A stretch of DNA of 64,000 bases from Temnothorax longispinosus (taxonomy: Eukaryota > Arthropoda > Insecta > Hymenoptera > Formicidae). Location: contig NC_092358.1 of NCBI RefSeq assembly GCF_030848805.1, forward strand, positions 28,811,720-28,875,719, in the 5' to 3' direction. Within the stretch, counting starts at the first letter, position 1; every line of letters begins with the position of its first letter. The notes below the pieces were generated by a model. It was not told where the DNA came from. It did not search any database and worked only from the letters and a program-made list of their open reading frames with translations. Shown here piece after piece: positions 1 through 14,164 of this stretch. Position numbers and translations under genes: made by a program.

Positions 1-3000
1 GAATCTTAGAATTAGAAGTTTGCAATAAAATTATTTGAAATGTCTTGAAAAAAGTTTCTCCAAGCAATTTCGCGATTCTTTGACTTGTTTTACAAAAAAA
101 ACATGATGAATAGCTCTTACTTACTTTACGATCGTTTTGCTTTTGTTCAAGAAAACGTGCAATTTGTGAGATTATAATTACTCAAATCGCAATGATGTCA
201 TATCAATGTGCCGACGTGCTCGAACGAGCGAAAAGAGCGTGACGTACCTCGCGTTAAAAACATCGTCGCGATAAAGAAGACGGGAATCATTTCTCTATCT
301 CTTAGAGCCGGTGTCACTAACGTCAGTTAACATTAATCGTAATTAACCATTTTCTTTTTTCATCTTTATCATTATGCCCAGTGATGCAATAGAGAAGAAG
401 ACAACGAAGAATGTTAAATCACAGTCTGAGCCGATTACCGTTGGTATAACTGGCTTGTTTTCATCGTTATTATGAAATTATTCTCGTTGCATCAGCTTTG
501 AATTTACTTCGTTGGATTAAATCACGGTGAATCACGATTGATACTTTCTGGGTAATTTCAAGTCCGTCTCGAAGAATGAACGTGTCGAATGTCACGCTTC
601 TCAAATCGTCGTCACGTTGACGCGTTGTCAGCATCAATGACCTTTGTGCTTCGATTTTCTGGATTTTTCTTCCTTGGCTACGCATGAGAAAGAATTACGA
701 ATAGCGAAAAAAAACGGAACTCTAGGGCCGGCTCTTCGTCGAGTGCTTTCCCTTTCTTTGGAGAAGTCATTTTTCGTTTATGCAGACACTAGAAATGAGA
801 AAGAGAAAGATGAAGGGAATAAGAGGAAGACGATAGATTCTTGGTGAAGTAAAATTGCAACGGGGATTGGTATCGAAAGAAGGAAGAAAATAAAAAATGT
901 GAAGAACAAAGAGAGAGGGGGGGGGGGAATGAATGAATGAGTGAATGAGTGAGGAATGAAAGAGAAAGAATGTGAGGGGCCAGCAGGGAGGTTCAATTCG
1001 ATCGATATGAGCCACGAGTCTACTGTCTTACGATAATACGATTGTGATGACAGATTACTTATGCGAATACTGATTAGCGAACTTGTAGCGGTTTCGTTTA
1101 GCATATTCGTTTAGCATTGTAGGGAGAGAGTGAGATAACAACTACTCGTGGCTCTGCGAGATCCGAATTCGACGGCCCTGTCCAGCCAATGCATCGTTCG
1201 GAGAGAACGAAGGGAGAGCGCGAATAAAAAGATCCACTCGTTTCTGCGCGTTGTGACTGCGAGCGAGACGTCACTCAATGAATTCTGTATAAAATTCGCT
1301 TTACAAGTCTACATGCATGTCCATGAGTATATACACACACAAATACACATGTCACACTCGACACGAACATATACGTATAGGTACATGAGTCGCGAATACT
1401 CGAGACACGATACTTACATGTGCGATACTCGATACATTACACACATACTCGAATCTGTAGACTCGTAGATTTACTATTAATTATAATGAATTATAATTAT
1501 TATATCTATCAATGTATAATTATATTTAGTTTTTAGGTTTATGATTATATTGGCTAATTATTTCCCGCTTGTACATACGCCGTGAAGCTCCAGAGAAAAA
1601 ATTAAATCTTTAACAAAGAAAATCTATAATTTTTTCGACTGTTTTTGTACAGATATAATAAAAACAAAAGGCCTCGTGCTTATGAAATTTCATGAATATA
1701 AAAAAAAACACATGTGTCGATCAATCTCGCCGTCCATTATCCCGATCACCTTACCAAGCGTATACTGTTTCATGCTGTTTGTAGTATAAGGTAGAAATAT
1801 AAGAATTTGCATGAATTTATGCATCAGCATAATCGACCGTAAACATCGTAAGATTCGACATTTTCAGACGAACTCTGAGTAAATCAATTTTAGCGTTTCC
1901 AAATTTGCTTCGCATTATTGACAGACGTGCAATAAGCTCAACAAATAAGCGAATACTTATGAAGCAATGCCATTTACCAGAGATAATTGCGAAATTCTTC
2001 GAATTATTTAAGACATTAGCGCGTCGTATCTTATGTTTGTCAAATAAATTTCGTAAAAACGACGATTTCTCGTGAGTGAAATTGTTTACTTGATAGAGGC
2101 GAGGCTGAATATCGATGATTTATCGACACGTCGATTTTGGTGAAGCGAGTCCATTTACATCGCGCTATCGCGAAACGATAAATAGCGCGTAATTTTTTTT
2201 TTTACGTGTCGGCGAACGCGAACGGAAAATCGAGAATTACTTTTCAGCCACGCTCACGTTCCCGGGATTCTCGATAAAGCTTATTCTCGGAAATGTTTCG
2301 CTCGAGATAATTCGAGAGAACACTTGCAAAATCAAAATTGGACGTGTTATTGGCCAGAAATGTTTCTTGTCATAGAGATACTGTTGTTAAACTTTCTAAA
2401 AACGAATCTTAAATAAGAGCTATTGAAATTGTATGTATTTGTTTTATATAGCGGATGGAGAAATAGTTACAATGTAACAATTAGTTAAAAATGAAAAGAG
2501 TCAAAACAAAAAGAAATTTTGAAAGATTTTTAATTAGATTGTCGATAAAATAGTGAGAGACGATAAGTAACGACATTCATTTGAAGTTTATTGTTTTATT
2601 TATTCGCGAGACGCGCGCGTGGATATTCGTCTTTGAGAAATCTGTGAAATTCATTATTCGAGTTTTAATATGGAGAGACATGAATGTTCAAACAGTCAAA
2701 AATACAGAACAGAAAGAATGAATTATAGTGCAATTTTGAATCTATCGTTTTGATCACGAATAAATAGAATGAAAAAAGCAGGGAGATACTTTTTCTCTGC
2801 ACGATCTCTCATACATTTATTTTAAGTTTTCTTACTCAGATTATGACATCGTTGTTTTCACGTTCTTTCAAGTCTCCTCTTGTGGAATGTTTAATTACAG
2901 AGCTGACTTATTGCGATGAACGTACTAAGCCAACATTTATCGTTTCGCAACAAGATACTTAAGAAAAAATGAGAATTAACCGTGAGATAAATTAGTGTTA

Positions 3001-4218
3001 CTCTCGACGGTTGATCGTCGATAGTCTAATCAAGTCGCAAATTCTATGACGCTAGCAAAAGCTAGAAAAAGATCGAGGTCTGTGTTGTTGCGACGTAACT
3101 AAAGAGGAGGGGATCAAGTGAATAAATTCGATACGCGAGATTCATAGACTGCGCATTTTAAAGTTATGGGCATCGGACAAAACATCAGGGAAGAACAAGG
3201 ATGAAGTACAAGCCGATAAAATGAAGCGGGGGGGGGGGGGCAGTGCCATAATGCTAAATCGCAGAAGCTGCGCTTCCTACTGCGTGTGCTCGAGTTATTC
3301 GCGACTATCAGCCACTGATACGAATCCTGTTACCAGCGTAACGACTGATGATTTCGCTGTTCTGATTTGAATACCGATTTCGCGTTGAAGCTACCGTTCT
3401 GCGCTTACGAACTTTCCGTATACTCCACGGGATGGGAAAGGTTAATAGATTGCTTAAAGGGCGCGCGTTACATTATCGTCATAGCTGCGTTCTCCATGTT
3501 TGAGCGACTTGGTTCAACAACCTGGTCGGGCATTCTTAAGATTTCTCGAGGTCTCTAGCTTTTCGTCACGATGTGGGACAAATAGGAAACGGCCTCGAAC
3601 GGCGAAGAAGTTGAGGCGTATGAAATGACGGCGAATTATTGCTCCTGAGAAAGAGGAAATCCTCAGAAAGCAATAAGAAACCGTTGTCGTCGTCGTCGTC
3701 GTCGTCGCCGCCGACGCCGCCGCCACCGCAGTCACCGATGATGGTTGTCGTGGAGGTCAACGTCGGTTGTTGCTCCGGCCCCCCTGACGTCGCTTGGCCC
3801 GCTCGTCGGTTAGTGGCCCCCTTGTAAGTTAGAATTGCTGATTCTGTTCAGCACGAAGTTCCCTTCCTCCTCGACTTCACCCCTCCCGCTCTCTTGCTCT
3901 CTTTCTCTCTTCACCGCCCTGGGTATCCTCCTCTGCCAATCTCTTCCGCGCGACCTCCTCGCCGAGTTTGTTTCTCGCCGAGGCTGCGTATCACACTTTG
4001 TTGCCTGCCAACTGCACGCCATTCGGCAATGTTGCATAATGCCTCGAAGAGATCGTCGGGTTGCACGACCGGCTTGACCAAGCTAGCTCTACCAGCCGAT
4101 ACTCACGACGACGAACGTCGTGATCCTCTGATCAGCGGGGAAACCGCGCGATTGTGGGAAGAAGATGATATCCCGCAATCTTGATTACGCGCGGACATCT
4201 AGAATGCGTAAGCCAGTG
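1..4218. other. Gene-free flank, left
   Basis: No convincing coding exon was found on either strand. The open frames here are short, low in complexity and resemble no family I know. The stretch holds a G-run with TGAA/TGAG-like repeats near 916-960, an AT-rich block at about 1480-1560, a second G-run at 3230-3240, and a trinucleotide repeat at 3684-3725. It could be intergenic DNA or a far-upstream non-coding exon region of IPPK. I see nothing that decides between these. Confidence 0.5.
3684..3725. repeat. GTC/GCC trinucleotide microsatellite
   Basis: A run of GTC triplets passes into GCC-rich triplets. It produces artificial poly-Ser, poly-Pro and poly-Asp frames on the two strands, none of which looks like a gene. 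Confidence 0.8.
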
Positions 4219-4221
4219 TAA

Positions 4222-4398
4222 AGGCCTTCACACACAAATCGACGGAAGACGTAAGACGTAAATCGTAAGGAAATCCACCAATCAGAGTCGACTATTCCCC
4301 TCTTTAAGAGGGAAGAAGAGGGGAATAGTCGACTCTGATTAGTGGATTTCCTTACGATTTACGTCTTACGTCTTCCGTCGATTTGTGTGTCCGGGGCT
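4222..4398. mobile_element. Palindromic MITE, 177 bp, TAA target duplication
   Basis: The element is an almost perfect inverted repeat along its whole length. The left arm starts AGGCCTTCACACACAAATCG and the right arm is its reverse complement apart from the outermost bases (the reverse complement starts AGCCCCGGACACACAAATCG). The arms meet at a short loop around 4305-4320, in a purine-rich stretch. TAA flanks both sides (4219-4221 and 4399-4401). A three-base TWA duplication is typical of the PIF/Harbinger group, so a non-autonomous Harbinger-like origin is plausible. There is no coding capacity. The arms are very similar, which suggests recent insertion or conversion. Confidence 0.85.
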
Positions 4399-4401
4399 TA
4401 A

Positions 4402-5188
4402 GCAGATAGACCGTAAAAATGTAATAAGCAAACCTTTTCTCTAATATCTGTCATCATTTCGAGAGCCACTCAAATCGTCATGCGGTCGCGAGTCGTGAAC
4501 GAGGAACGGACGCTGGGTGAACGAAAAGCCGATGATACTCCACGGCAAAAGGTCCTTTCCTCCTTCTCTCTCCTCTGTCATTAGCGGAGACTCTCGTTCT
4601 CGCTGTTTCGTTTATTTTAAAGGCGAGTCTTAATTGCGCTTATCGATTGCCGCGGCCACGGCGCGGCGCGGCGAAGGGAACAAGGTTCTCCTTTCTTGTC
4701 ATTCCATCCACCTCTCTCTCCCCCTATCACCCCTCCTTTCTCTTACGCTCGCTCAATCACACGCTCCCCGCCTCTTATCACTGAACAACGACGAGCCTCT
4801 TCCACCGTCGCCGCCGTCGCCGCTTTTTTTCTCTTTCCTCGCTGCATATCCTTCTGCCTTGGGAGTCTTGGGACGCGGCGCATTGTTCCACGGTGAAGTG
4901 CACTCTACTCGGAGCTGCAACGTCGTTCTTGCGCGACTTGTTGGAAAGCGCCGCTCGGCAAATTGGCGAGTCCAACGCATTTCAGGCATTTCAGCTCCAC
5001 TCCAGACGAATCTCTTCGGGATTGTTCGTCGGGCTGGACCAACAATCCCGTTAAAGTGAGTGCGAGAGAATCCTACGGGCGAAGGTTTATTTATGCGTAA
5101 TCGCATATATGGCAGACATAATTTATGTACACTTTTCTTTCGCTACCGCGAATCTACAATGGTTAACGTGTTTTAAGAAGATACCGAG

Positions 5189-5227
<39 letters not shown>

Positions 5228-8200
5228 ACAGCTTAAGCTCCTCCCTACAGCGAAGCTGGCGGCGCGAAATTGGGAAGTTTTAATTACCCCGCGACCGTAC
5301 TTACGGGTTAATCGGCCCGGGGAACACCAGCGGCTTTATAGTGCTCGGGAAGTTTGGTTCGTCCGCGGACATTAAACGCGGCGTTTCCAATTACGCCGCA
5401 TGCATCTCGCGTCTCGTCAGTGTGCGCGGTCGACGTGCACGCGCGTGCAAACCTCTCTCGTTGATCCGCTCGGAGTTTCGCAAACCTGGCGGTCATTAAC
5501 CTTACGCGAAAATGGATAAGACGGTTCGGTTCTGGCAACGTCGCCGCTGTACCTATAGAAACGCGCCGGCATATATACCAGGGCATACGTATAAGTGCCA
5601 TTAAAAAGTGCCGCGCGGTACAGGGCGTTCCAGACGTCGCGTATTTTACGTCGAGTGCGCGGAAACTGGAGGCAAGGAAACGCGGTCCTTTACGACGCGC
5701 GTGTTCCGAAACAATAGTAACTCGTACGAGCTCAGAAGGGATATTTGTATCCCAGCAATCCCAGCTGGGTAAACGATAATGGCTCACGCGCGTAACACGT
5801 TAATAATAATCAATAAACACTTTACAGTGTCGTTTAAACTTTAGCGTATGCGCGAGATGCGTTACGCCAACCGCACCTATCACCTTCTAAGCTCCGACAT
5901 GTGACGAAGCGTGTATAATAAAATAACCGGCCTTGTAATGAGATTATCACTGTGTGCGACGCGCTACTGGCTCTTTTAAGGTAGCTCTCGATGGCGACAG
6001 AAGACAATTATCTTTTAAACGCGCACGATCGTCACGACGGTTAGGCTAACGGTAAAAGATACGTTCTATTACTAGCCAACGAGTGGAAAATAACACCGCT
6101 ATCGGTTATAAGTTACAGCTTGCTCCAGTTTAAAGTCGTTATTAAAGACCTCCTTACGGTTCGTAACGAGACGCGACAGATAAAACTAGGTGTGTGATAA
6201 AACACGACGAACACTCGTCAATTATTGCGTTCTATTATTAATTTTCGAAATGTAATTACATTATAATCTATGCCGATCGTCATCGTGCTCGTATTAATAC
6301 TCCCCGTCTTTTTTTTTGCGTCGTACGTTATCTCGCAATCAGAATGTTGTCAAATGATTCGCGATAATCCTTCGGTTAGCATCGACATGCGGTATCAATA
6401 GTCTCAAATGAGATACGGTGATTTATTAAAGGCGATTTAAATGTAGATAGTATTTGCGTATCTTGAATTATGAATTATAGCGAGGGAATAAACGAACAGT
6501 CTCATAGTAATATTGATGATGAAATAAACGAGACTCTATTCAGAAAAGATTCACTCTATGCGGAATCACGCCCCAATTTTATTGCGCGCAACTGAAGATC
6601 GCATACAGCACACAATTTTTCATTCACATTGCGACATATTATGCGATGAACATTTCTACAAAACTTGTACTCGCGATTCTTCCGCGTGGAATCATTGATT
6701 TGAGCGGAAGTTAGAAAAAAGCTTGGTCCCAGAACGTTTACGCACCTCTGACGTGAGAATTTTTGGCAATCGACGCGCCTCCTTTCAACTGATTTGCATC
6801 ATGATGCTAACGCGCTCATTAACGACTCTTTCGAAAGTTCGCGGTCGCAGTTCTCTTTTTATTACCGGCATAAATGACTTCATTCGCGTGACTCATCGTC
6901 TCGCGTCTAGCGTACGGAGTATACCGCATAAGCGCATACTATAGCCGCACGACGGTCACTGGAAAACCGCACAACGTCGAACAGCCGATTTCGCGAGTTC
7001 TCGAAGCGCGACCAATCGGTAGAGTGTCGCTTTCCAAGCATCGGACGCTCGACTCGAACCCTCCAGATGCTACTCCGACTGTCAGGTCTGACAGTTTTAA
7101 GCGTTCGATTGCACAAGAACCACTTTACGAGCGTATTTTTACATTATCACTCGAGGGACAGCGCGACAGGCTTGACGAGTCTATAAAATTCAACAGGTTA
7201 TTCGTCAATAACCAGTATAAATAGACGTGGCCCCGCGTTTAATAAAAATTAATTTTTCTACCTGTGCTATCTAATATAATATTTTTATTCGTAGCGTTTG
7301 AAAACATCTGACGAAATTCGACTGATCGATACGTCATCGAGAGAACGAACGCTTTTTTTCCAATAAGATATTTCGTAACCAATCGAATCTCACTCGCCAC
7401 ACCACTCACGAGAGACATTTGTTCGTCAGAGTGTAATAGCGCGCGTCACTTTACGATGAGTAATAGCGTAACGCAATTCTATAACTCGGTATCACCGGCG
7501 AACAAGGTTCACGATTCACGATAACTGTACACGAGTAATATTTTTCTCTTTATGAATATCAAGTGATTCGTTGAATTGTACTTTTATGTGCAATTCTACT
7601 GTAAGTCTCTTTTCTTTGTCGAGGGACAACGATGTACGTTCGTATTATACCTCAACGTTTGTCACGCGGTCGACGTTCCTTGCAATTACGTGGTCATTGG
7701 CAGCGGGTAATTACATCACTAGAGACAGAAAGGCTTCGTATGTATCTAAAAGGCGAGGCGGTTTCTAGTGTGAGAAATTCGTATTCTTGAATAAGGAGTT
7801 TACGTAACTCAAAGCAGGTAAGGCTAGTAAAACAAACGGCGGGGCGCGCGGCTATTTTACACAAATTCGTTTCGCGAATCTAGCACGGGAGAAAGTGTTG
7901 CCTCCGCTGACCGTTTCATTAGCATTGTACATGTGTGACGACATGTCAGCGAAGACTGTATGACTGCGTTTCCAATTTACGCCAAGACAATAGCCAAAAC
8001 AAAGACTATAAGTACTCGCGGTCGCGTCATCTATTTTCGTGGTTTGATATTTAAGGGAAAAAACGTGTATTTCTGATCTGCCGATCGACTCGATGTCATT
8101 GATCAGGACGCGATCCTGATAGGGTTAAGGCCAAACCCTCGGCGATAGGTCTTCCGTGAAGGCTAATATCGACGGCGGCGACGACGGTGACCGATCGCGA

Positions 8201-8852
8201 TCTCCGAAGCGTTGCGAAATACCATCGCGCAATCTTGATAGCGGATCGAAATCGATCGGTCGGCTTTTGAATTTCCACGGTTACACGGCAATATGAAATG
8301 CCGTAGCGGCCTTTGCTCGGCTTTCACCGGCTACCGGAGGCGAGCGATTTTTCTTCGACGATCGCCGCTACCGGTCAGCAAAGTCGAGCTTAAGGAAATG
8401 TCATGGCTGCGCAAATCTTGACCGACTTGATATCTCGCACGGTCGCGTGTTACGTCAGCGTGGATATACATCTAACAAAGATATCGAATTGCGTCGCAAA
8501 AACTTTTCCGATTCGTCGATCGAGGCAATGAATTCTATCATGTGCGGCAATCTCTCACTCTAGAACTATATTAGATATTTCTAGATTTCTAGAGTTCCTA
8601 GATGGACAAATTTCGTTATTATTTCTGTATACAATGCCATAAATTTTAAAAATCCAATGGACACTGAAGATTTCAAATTTCTTTTGTCTTTCTTTATTGC
8701 TCCCTATATTTTCTTTCCAAACGTTTATTCAATCATGTTAACAATCATATGGTGAATATTCTAAGAGATTGACAAAAAAAAGTCGCCAAAATTTTCAAAA
8801 TTACGGAAAATTGCGGAAAATATTGACTAAACATTTTTTTGTTTGCTTACAG
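4402..8852. other. Gene-free region upstream of the first recognised IPPK exon
   Basis: This stretch has CpG-rich parts (about 4600-5800) and a TC microsatellite. No exon could be assigned. The first visible IPPK exon begins at an acceptor at 8852 and is entered in phase 2, so a 5' exon of that gene may lie here or further left. I could not identify it from the sequence alone. Open frames near 4634-5059 and 5308-5787 are compositional, not homologous to a known family. Confidence 0.45.
5189..5226. repeat. TC dinucleotide microsatellite
   Basis: A nearly pure TC run with one or two interruptions, lying in non-coding DNA. Confidence 0.85.
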
Positions 8853-11800
8853 ATTTGACGATACGTTGATGAGAAACGGCGAAATGGTACATCCGAAACC
8901 CATCATGTTTTTCTTAGAAACGACGCCTGCTTCCGCCGGAGATCCGAGGGAAGAATCATCGTTCGATCCCGAGACGAGTTTACCCCTTACGGCTCTTGCT
9001 GTAGAAGATGCGATTTATAGAGGAGAAGGAAACGCCAATGTCGTTATCGCGCTGCCACACGTAAGTCGTTAATCACATATTTTTTTCTATTTTGTATATT
9101 GCATTTCGGGTCGTTTATGTTGCTTAAAAGTATTTTATGAACATGATTTGACTCATCGATTGAGAAATATTCGAAATATTCAAAGAGCAAGAAGTCTCAG
9201 CTAACATTCTCTTTCTTTTATTCGCTCACCGCTCTTTTACGCTTCGCGAGTCTTGTCGATGAACCCTCGAGAATCATTCTCTTGAAGATCTCCACGATTC
9301 CGCGACCAAGTAAGACAAAGCCTGGATAAACTCGGATTTCTACTTTGCTCTCGCGGATTCCGCCGTATCGCGATGTGTGTATGGTCTCTTCTTGATCCCA
9401 TTCTTCAACTGCCGTTCGCAACTTTGTTAGTCGATTCTTTTCTCGGTGTCCTCGTTGATTTACAATTCAACTTCTTTTGTTCGTTTTTCAATATAAATCT
9501 AATTTTCTAGATCGCGTTCAATACACGAATAAAAGTATTAACGGTGTTTTTTACTTTTACACACGTACACATAAATATGTTACACGCTTCTAAATGGAAT
9601 AATTTTCTTAGGAAGCTTTATAAATGCGTAAGTATAGTGTCGAAGAGAAAAACGGAGAAGCCCGTCTTATAATACCTGTGCGACTGCTAAATGCTGTTTA
9701 TAGCGAATAGCGAATTACATAAATGCAATATAATTAAGATGCAAATGCGCAAAAACACGCGAATCTACTCGTCCGCAACGCAAAAATGCCGATCGCATCA
9801 AGTAAAAGAGGGAAGGAGGGCGTTTCGAGCCTCTCCCACGATAATCGATCGTACGAGTTGTCTCGTCAACAGATAAGAACGCAATTTCTTCGCGTGGGCT
9901 TCACACAAAATTCCCAGGTTATCGTCGCGCGATAATAACTTCGCAAGAACGGCCTCGAATACAGTTCGAGGAAAAACACGTTGATTGTTAATAACGCAAT
10001 TATTGTAAAAAAAGATGATTGAGATTCTCGCGTTCGTGTTGTTGCGTGATTCCGCATCGCGAACATTTCCGACGAGGAAAAATCTATTGCAACACGAAGA
10101 AATAAGAAATCTGTAGACAATGAGATACGCAAGAAACACGGAACAGTCTGTACGAAACACCCTAATTTCTACACGCGTGGTGCGCGTGGTACTTTTCTGA
10201 CACACCCTGTAATTAGCGAATAATTAATAACTGCGTGACCAATCGGGAAATGTGTTTTAATAATTGTACGTATACGAAACAATTGTGCCTCTACGTGGCA
10301 GGAAGGGACGGTCTCGCGTGTGCGTAGCCGCGTGTTTCTTCAGGACGCGGACAAACGATCCATAAGCATAAATAATTTTGTTTAATTGCCCACGACGCGA
10401 CGCGACGTCCACGCCGACCGCGCTCTCTTATCTCGGCCGTTTATTTATGCTGATCGCGTCGTCGTCGTCGTCGTCGTCGTCGCAGGAAATGAATTTTTTT
10501 CCATTTTGCGCGTCTCCTCAGGTGCGCATTTCGAGGGATCGGATACGGTCGTATCGCGATACGCCGAGCGAACGTGCCCGTCGTTTCCATCCGATCCATC
10601 GAGGACTTTATCGCGGATCGATAATAATCGTATATAAGCGTGTATCTGTGCAAGTGTGTATATGCTCTCAACTTCTATGACCTGGACTGAATTACCGTTA
10701 TCGTATGTTGCGATGGACACGCAGAATCTCTCGAAAAATCATAATTACTATATCGGAAAGAGCGCGAGATCATATCGGAAATTATGCCACGGATAGATTA
10801 CAGTTTATGCGATTCTTATTTTCTCTCATTTGTCTTTACTTATATATATTTATATATCGCAAACCTTTGGTACCCAGATCAAATTTTAAGCAGAAAATTG
10901 AGCGTTTTAGCAGCACCTGGGCGGATTAGACGCTCGTATAATGCTGATAACGTACCGATTAAATTTCTACTACGTGATTTGTCCTGCCAAACAACGAACG
11001 ATACCTCATCTCATGTCACGCGGTCGCCGCGCACGTCGATGACAGCGTGCACTCGTACTAACAGCGTAACTCCGGATCTTCATTTCGCATCGTCGGCGTC
11101 GGCCGTTACCTCGTTGCGCTCGTCGACGAGTTTGTCGAACTTGCATACGGTCAGCTCCGTTCGCGGCTGATTGGGCAGATAAAAAAAAAGTGGATTGGAG
11201 CTGTTCTTTCGGATACTTGTCGATATCTCTAAAGTATATCAATGATATCGGCAGTATCGAGAAAATGTATCAGTATGCTGGTCACGTTGTATTAAAAATT
11301 TCAAAGCATGGAATTCTCCACTGAATAAGCATTAAATAAGCATAAGAGCATCGATAATCGCAAATTTGTCTGGTTCGCGGTGGTAGGATGTACCGACTTC
11401 TTCTCCTTCTCCTCCTCCTTTTCTTCCTCTTTGTTTTCTTTCCTCCCTTTCGTCACGTATTTCCTCTTCACGTAGCGACCTTAACCTGCGCGTTGAGTCA
11501 TCCTCGCCGTGGGTTTATAATTTTATTACGTGACTCGGCTGCATCGACTTCGAGGGACTATCGGCGCTGCGAAGGGAGGACGAACGTCGAATGGAAAAAC
11601 TTACGATCGCCGTGAGTACGCTTCGAGACTCGAGACTCGAGACTCCGAGACTTCAGTCTTCGGAACGCTTAGCATTCCAATACTGTTTATAAATAAAAGT
11701 TCAATGCGCATTTTTTCGTCTCTTCAATTCTCGATGACTTTCGATTTGATACGTCTATCGACGATCCTTCGGTTCTCGTGATTCTCGGAAGGAGAGTTCT

Positions 11801-14110
11801 TAGGATACATTTTGTCGTGCTGGCTGTCGCTCGCACGTATTGGTATCAGGCGGAGAGTAAATTAAGTCGTTAACCGCGACACACCAGCTGCGCGGGAGCA
11901 AAACGTCGTTACCCCATTGATATACCCGCGAACGTTTCGTTATCTTCCTGCGCGCCGCCGCGCCGCGCCGCGTTTATCGGCATCAACGGCTTTACGACGG
12001 GCTCTAACGAGTCCGTGTGTTTGAATCGTTCTTCTTCCAACCCAACCTAGCACAATGTTAGTAACCTGGTTTCGAGATGGCGATAACCGTTCTGCTCGAT
12101 ACCCGACCGCGATACGTGCCACGTACGACCAGTTTTCCTAGTAATGGCGAAGGATTTCTCCCCCAGCGTGTCTCTCGTTGAACTATGCGAGGAGGGGATT
12201 CAGGGCGCAAAGCGCGAATGTATAATTGAAATTTAGACGAGGCTTTTGAGGCAGCCTCGGCAAGAGCATTACGAAGGCTCATTCATCAGCGTGAGGCGAC
12301 TCATCGTTGGTGACGTTGGCAGACTGCGAGTTTCGAGAACTTTGATCACGCGAGGTACGCGACTTCGATCCGATCCGATGCGATGCCCTTCTCCCGCACG
12401 ATGCCGTTCGACGTTCGTTGAATCACATCTCGATTATCTCAGATATTCTTCGTGATCACAGGGATTACGCTATTTTCTAAGTGCATGCCGATAGCGACGT
12501 CTCATTGATGGTTATACACACGGCCAATGATATATCCTGGACGACTAGCATGGGCCTTGACGTTACCACAATCGGTATTTGTTTCGCGAAACGCTGTTTT
12601 CTGTCTGCATAATCGCGTACGCAATCGTCGTAGCCTCTAATCAGCCAGAAATTGCAGTTCGATACGGCTGCGTGCGTATGACGAATTATCGTCGCGCCAT
12701 TAACGATGTAGAACCAAATGGAAGTAGATGGAAGGATTATTCAATTCGAGCTTTACTGTCAGCTGAAGGAAACTATAGGTAACGGCAGCGGAGGGTCGGG
12801 CAATGTTTGATATTCAACCGTCGCGATGTGATCGGGGATTGGGGTCGATAGAACGTATCGATCGGATGTAAAACCACTCGCGAGCCGCGAGTCCTGCTCT
12901 TCCCATCCGCTCGTAATAACCGTTCGGCCTGTCACCCGGAGCCGTTCCCCGCGTCTCGCTCTTCAAGGTACGGATAATTGCGCGCGGCCTATCTCTGCCT
13001 AATCAGTCATAGATCGCGGGCCGATGCGCGCGTGCACACGGCTCCGCAGTCCGCACCAGCGATCGTCACGCCGCGCCATTGGACGTGTTGCAGCTCGCCC
13101 GGAGGGAAGACGGGAAGAGGATTCGGGGGTGGGAGCGAGCAAAAGGATAGAAAGGGAAGAAAAGGGTGTACAGGCGGAAGAGGGAGCGAGTGGGACGCGG
13201 TAGTGAGTAACCGCGAAGCGGAGTCTCCTCGCGCGCGCGAGAGGGAGATAGAGAGAAAGAGAAGAGAGGCGCTTATGGGAGAGCGGGTCAAAGAGAGAGA
13301 AAGAGGGACCATTAACCGTTGGCCGTTGACCCCCCGGTTGACGCGGCGGGGATGTACGGGCGGGTGGCGGGTGGTGGAAGAAAGGAGGGCACTGAAGTGG
13401 GGACCGGCCGACCGATCGATCCTCCGCGCGCCTCAGAACTCAGAACTGTGCTGGCGATCGCCAGGTGATGAATGGTCGGACGTCGATCGATGGATGGCTT
13501 CGGAGCGATTTGCAATTAATACGCTTCCACGGTTCTTCCGAGAGTTCCGGGGGTCGTCGACCCTTACCTATCTATGTGTCCACTGGACAGTCGCGGTATG
13601 AAACTCTCCGAGAAGATTAATCGTTTATTTTCGTCCTCTCTTTGTTCCAGTGGGATCTTTCTCGATAATAAACATCGCCGTTCAATCTTTGTTATTACCT
13701 TCTCTTGATATCGTTGCTTCATGCGAGAACGCAGGTTGAAATCACTCTTCATCCGTGCTAAACGCTCTACCGTTTAGAAAAACGAGACGATATCGAGATA
13801 TCGTCGCTGAAATACGGTCTCGATTTATTCACGGGGAGATTGGTAACCGGGACCGCCGATATTACCCGCGTTTAACCGCGAAACTCGTCGCGGCGCGACA
13901 TTTTCGGCGGGGAATTAACGCGCTCGCGCGCATTATGCAGTAGCTCCAGGCGCGACGTCGTTCCAGCGTTGTTGAGGTTTCCGCGTGATTCCGTGTCCGA
14001 TCTGTCGCGAGCGGGCGGGAACGGGTCATGTTGAATTTAATGAGATCGCGCGCTGGACACGGTTCGCCGAAGCGGGCATCCGGTCTCTCCTTCTCCCTTT
14101 CTCCCTTCCA

Positions 14111-14164
<54 letters not shown>

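Noticed and set aside
4634..5787. Several open frames of 90-160 codons on both strands upstream of IPPK
   Set aside because: GC-rich, overlapping on both strands, no motif or splice pattern; typical of CpG-rich non-coding DNA.
12978..13601. Open frame of 207 codons in the IPPK intron
   Set aside because: Rich in Arg, Gly and Glu from purine-rich repeats, with no recognisable domain and no splice context. Judged chance.
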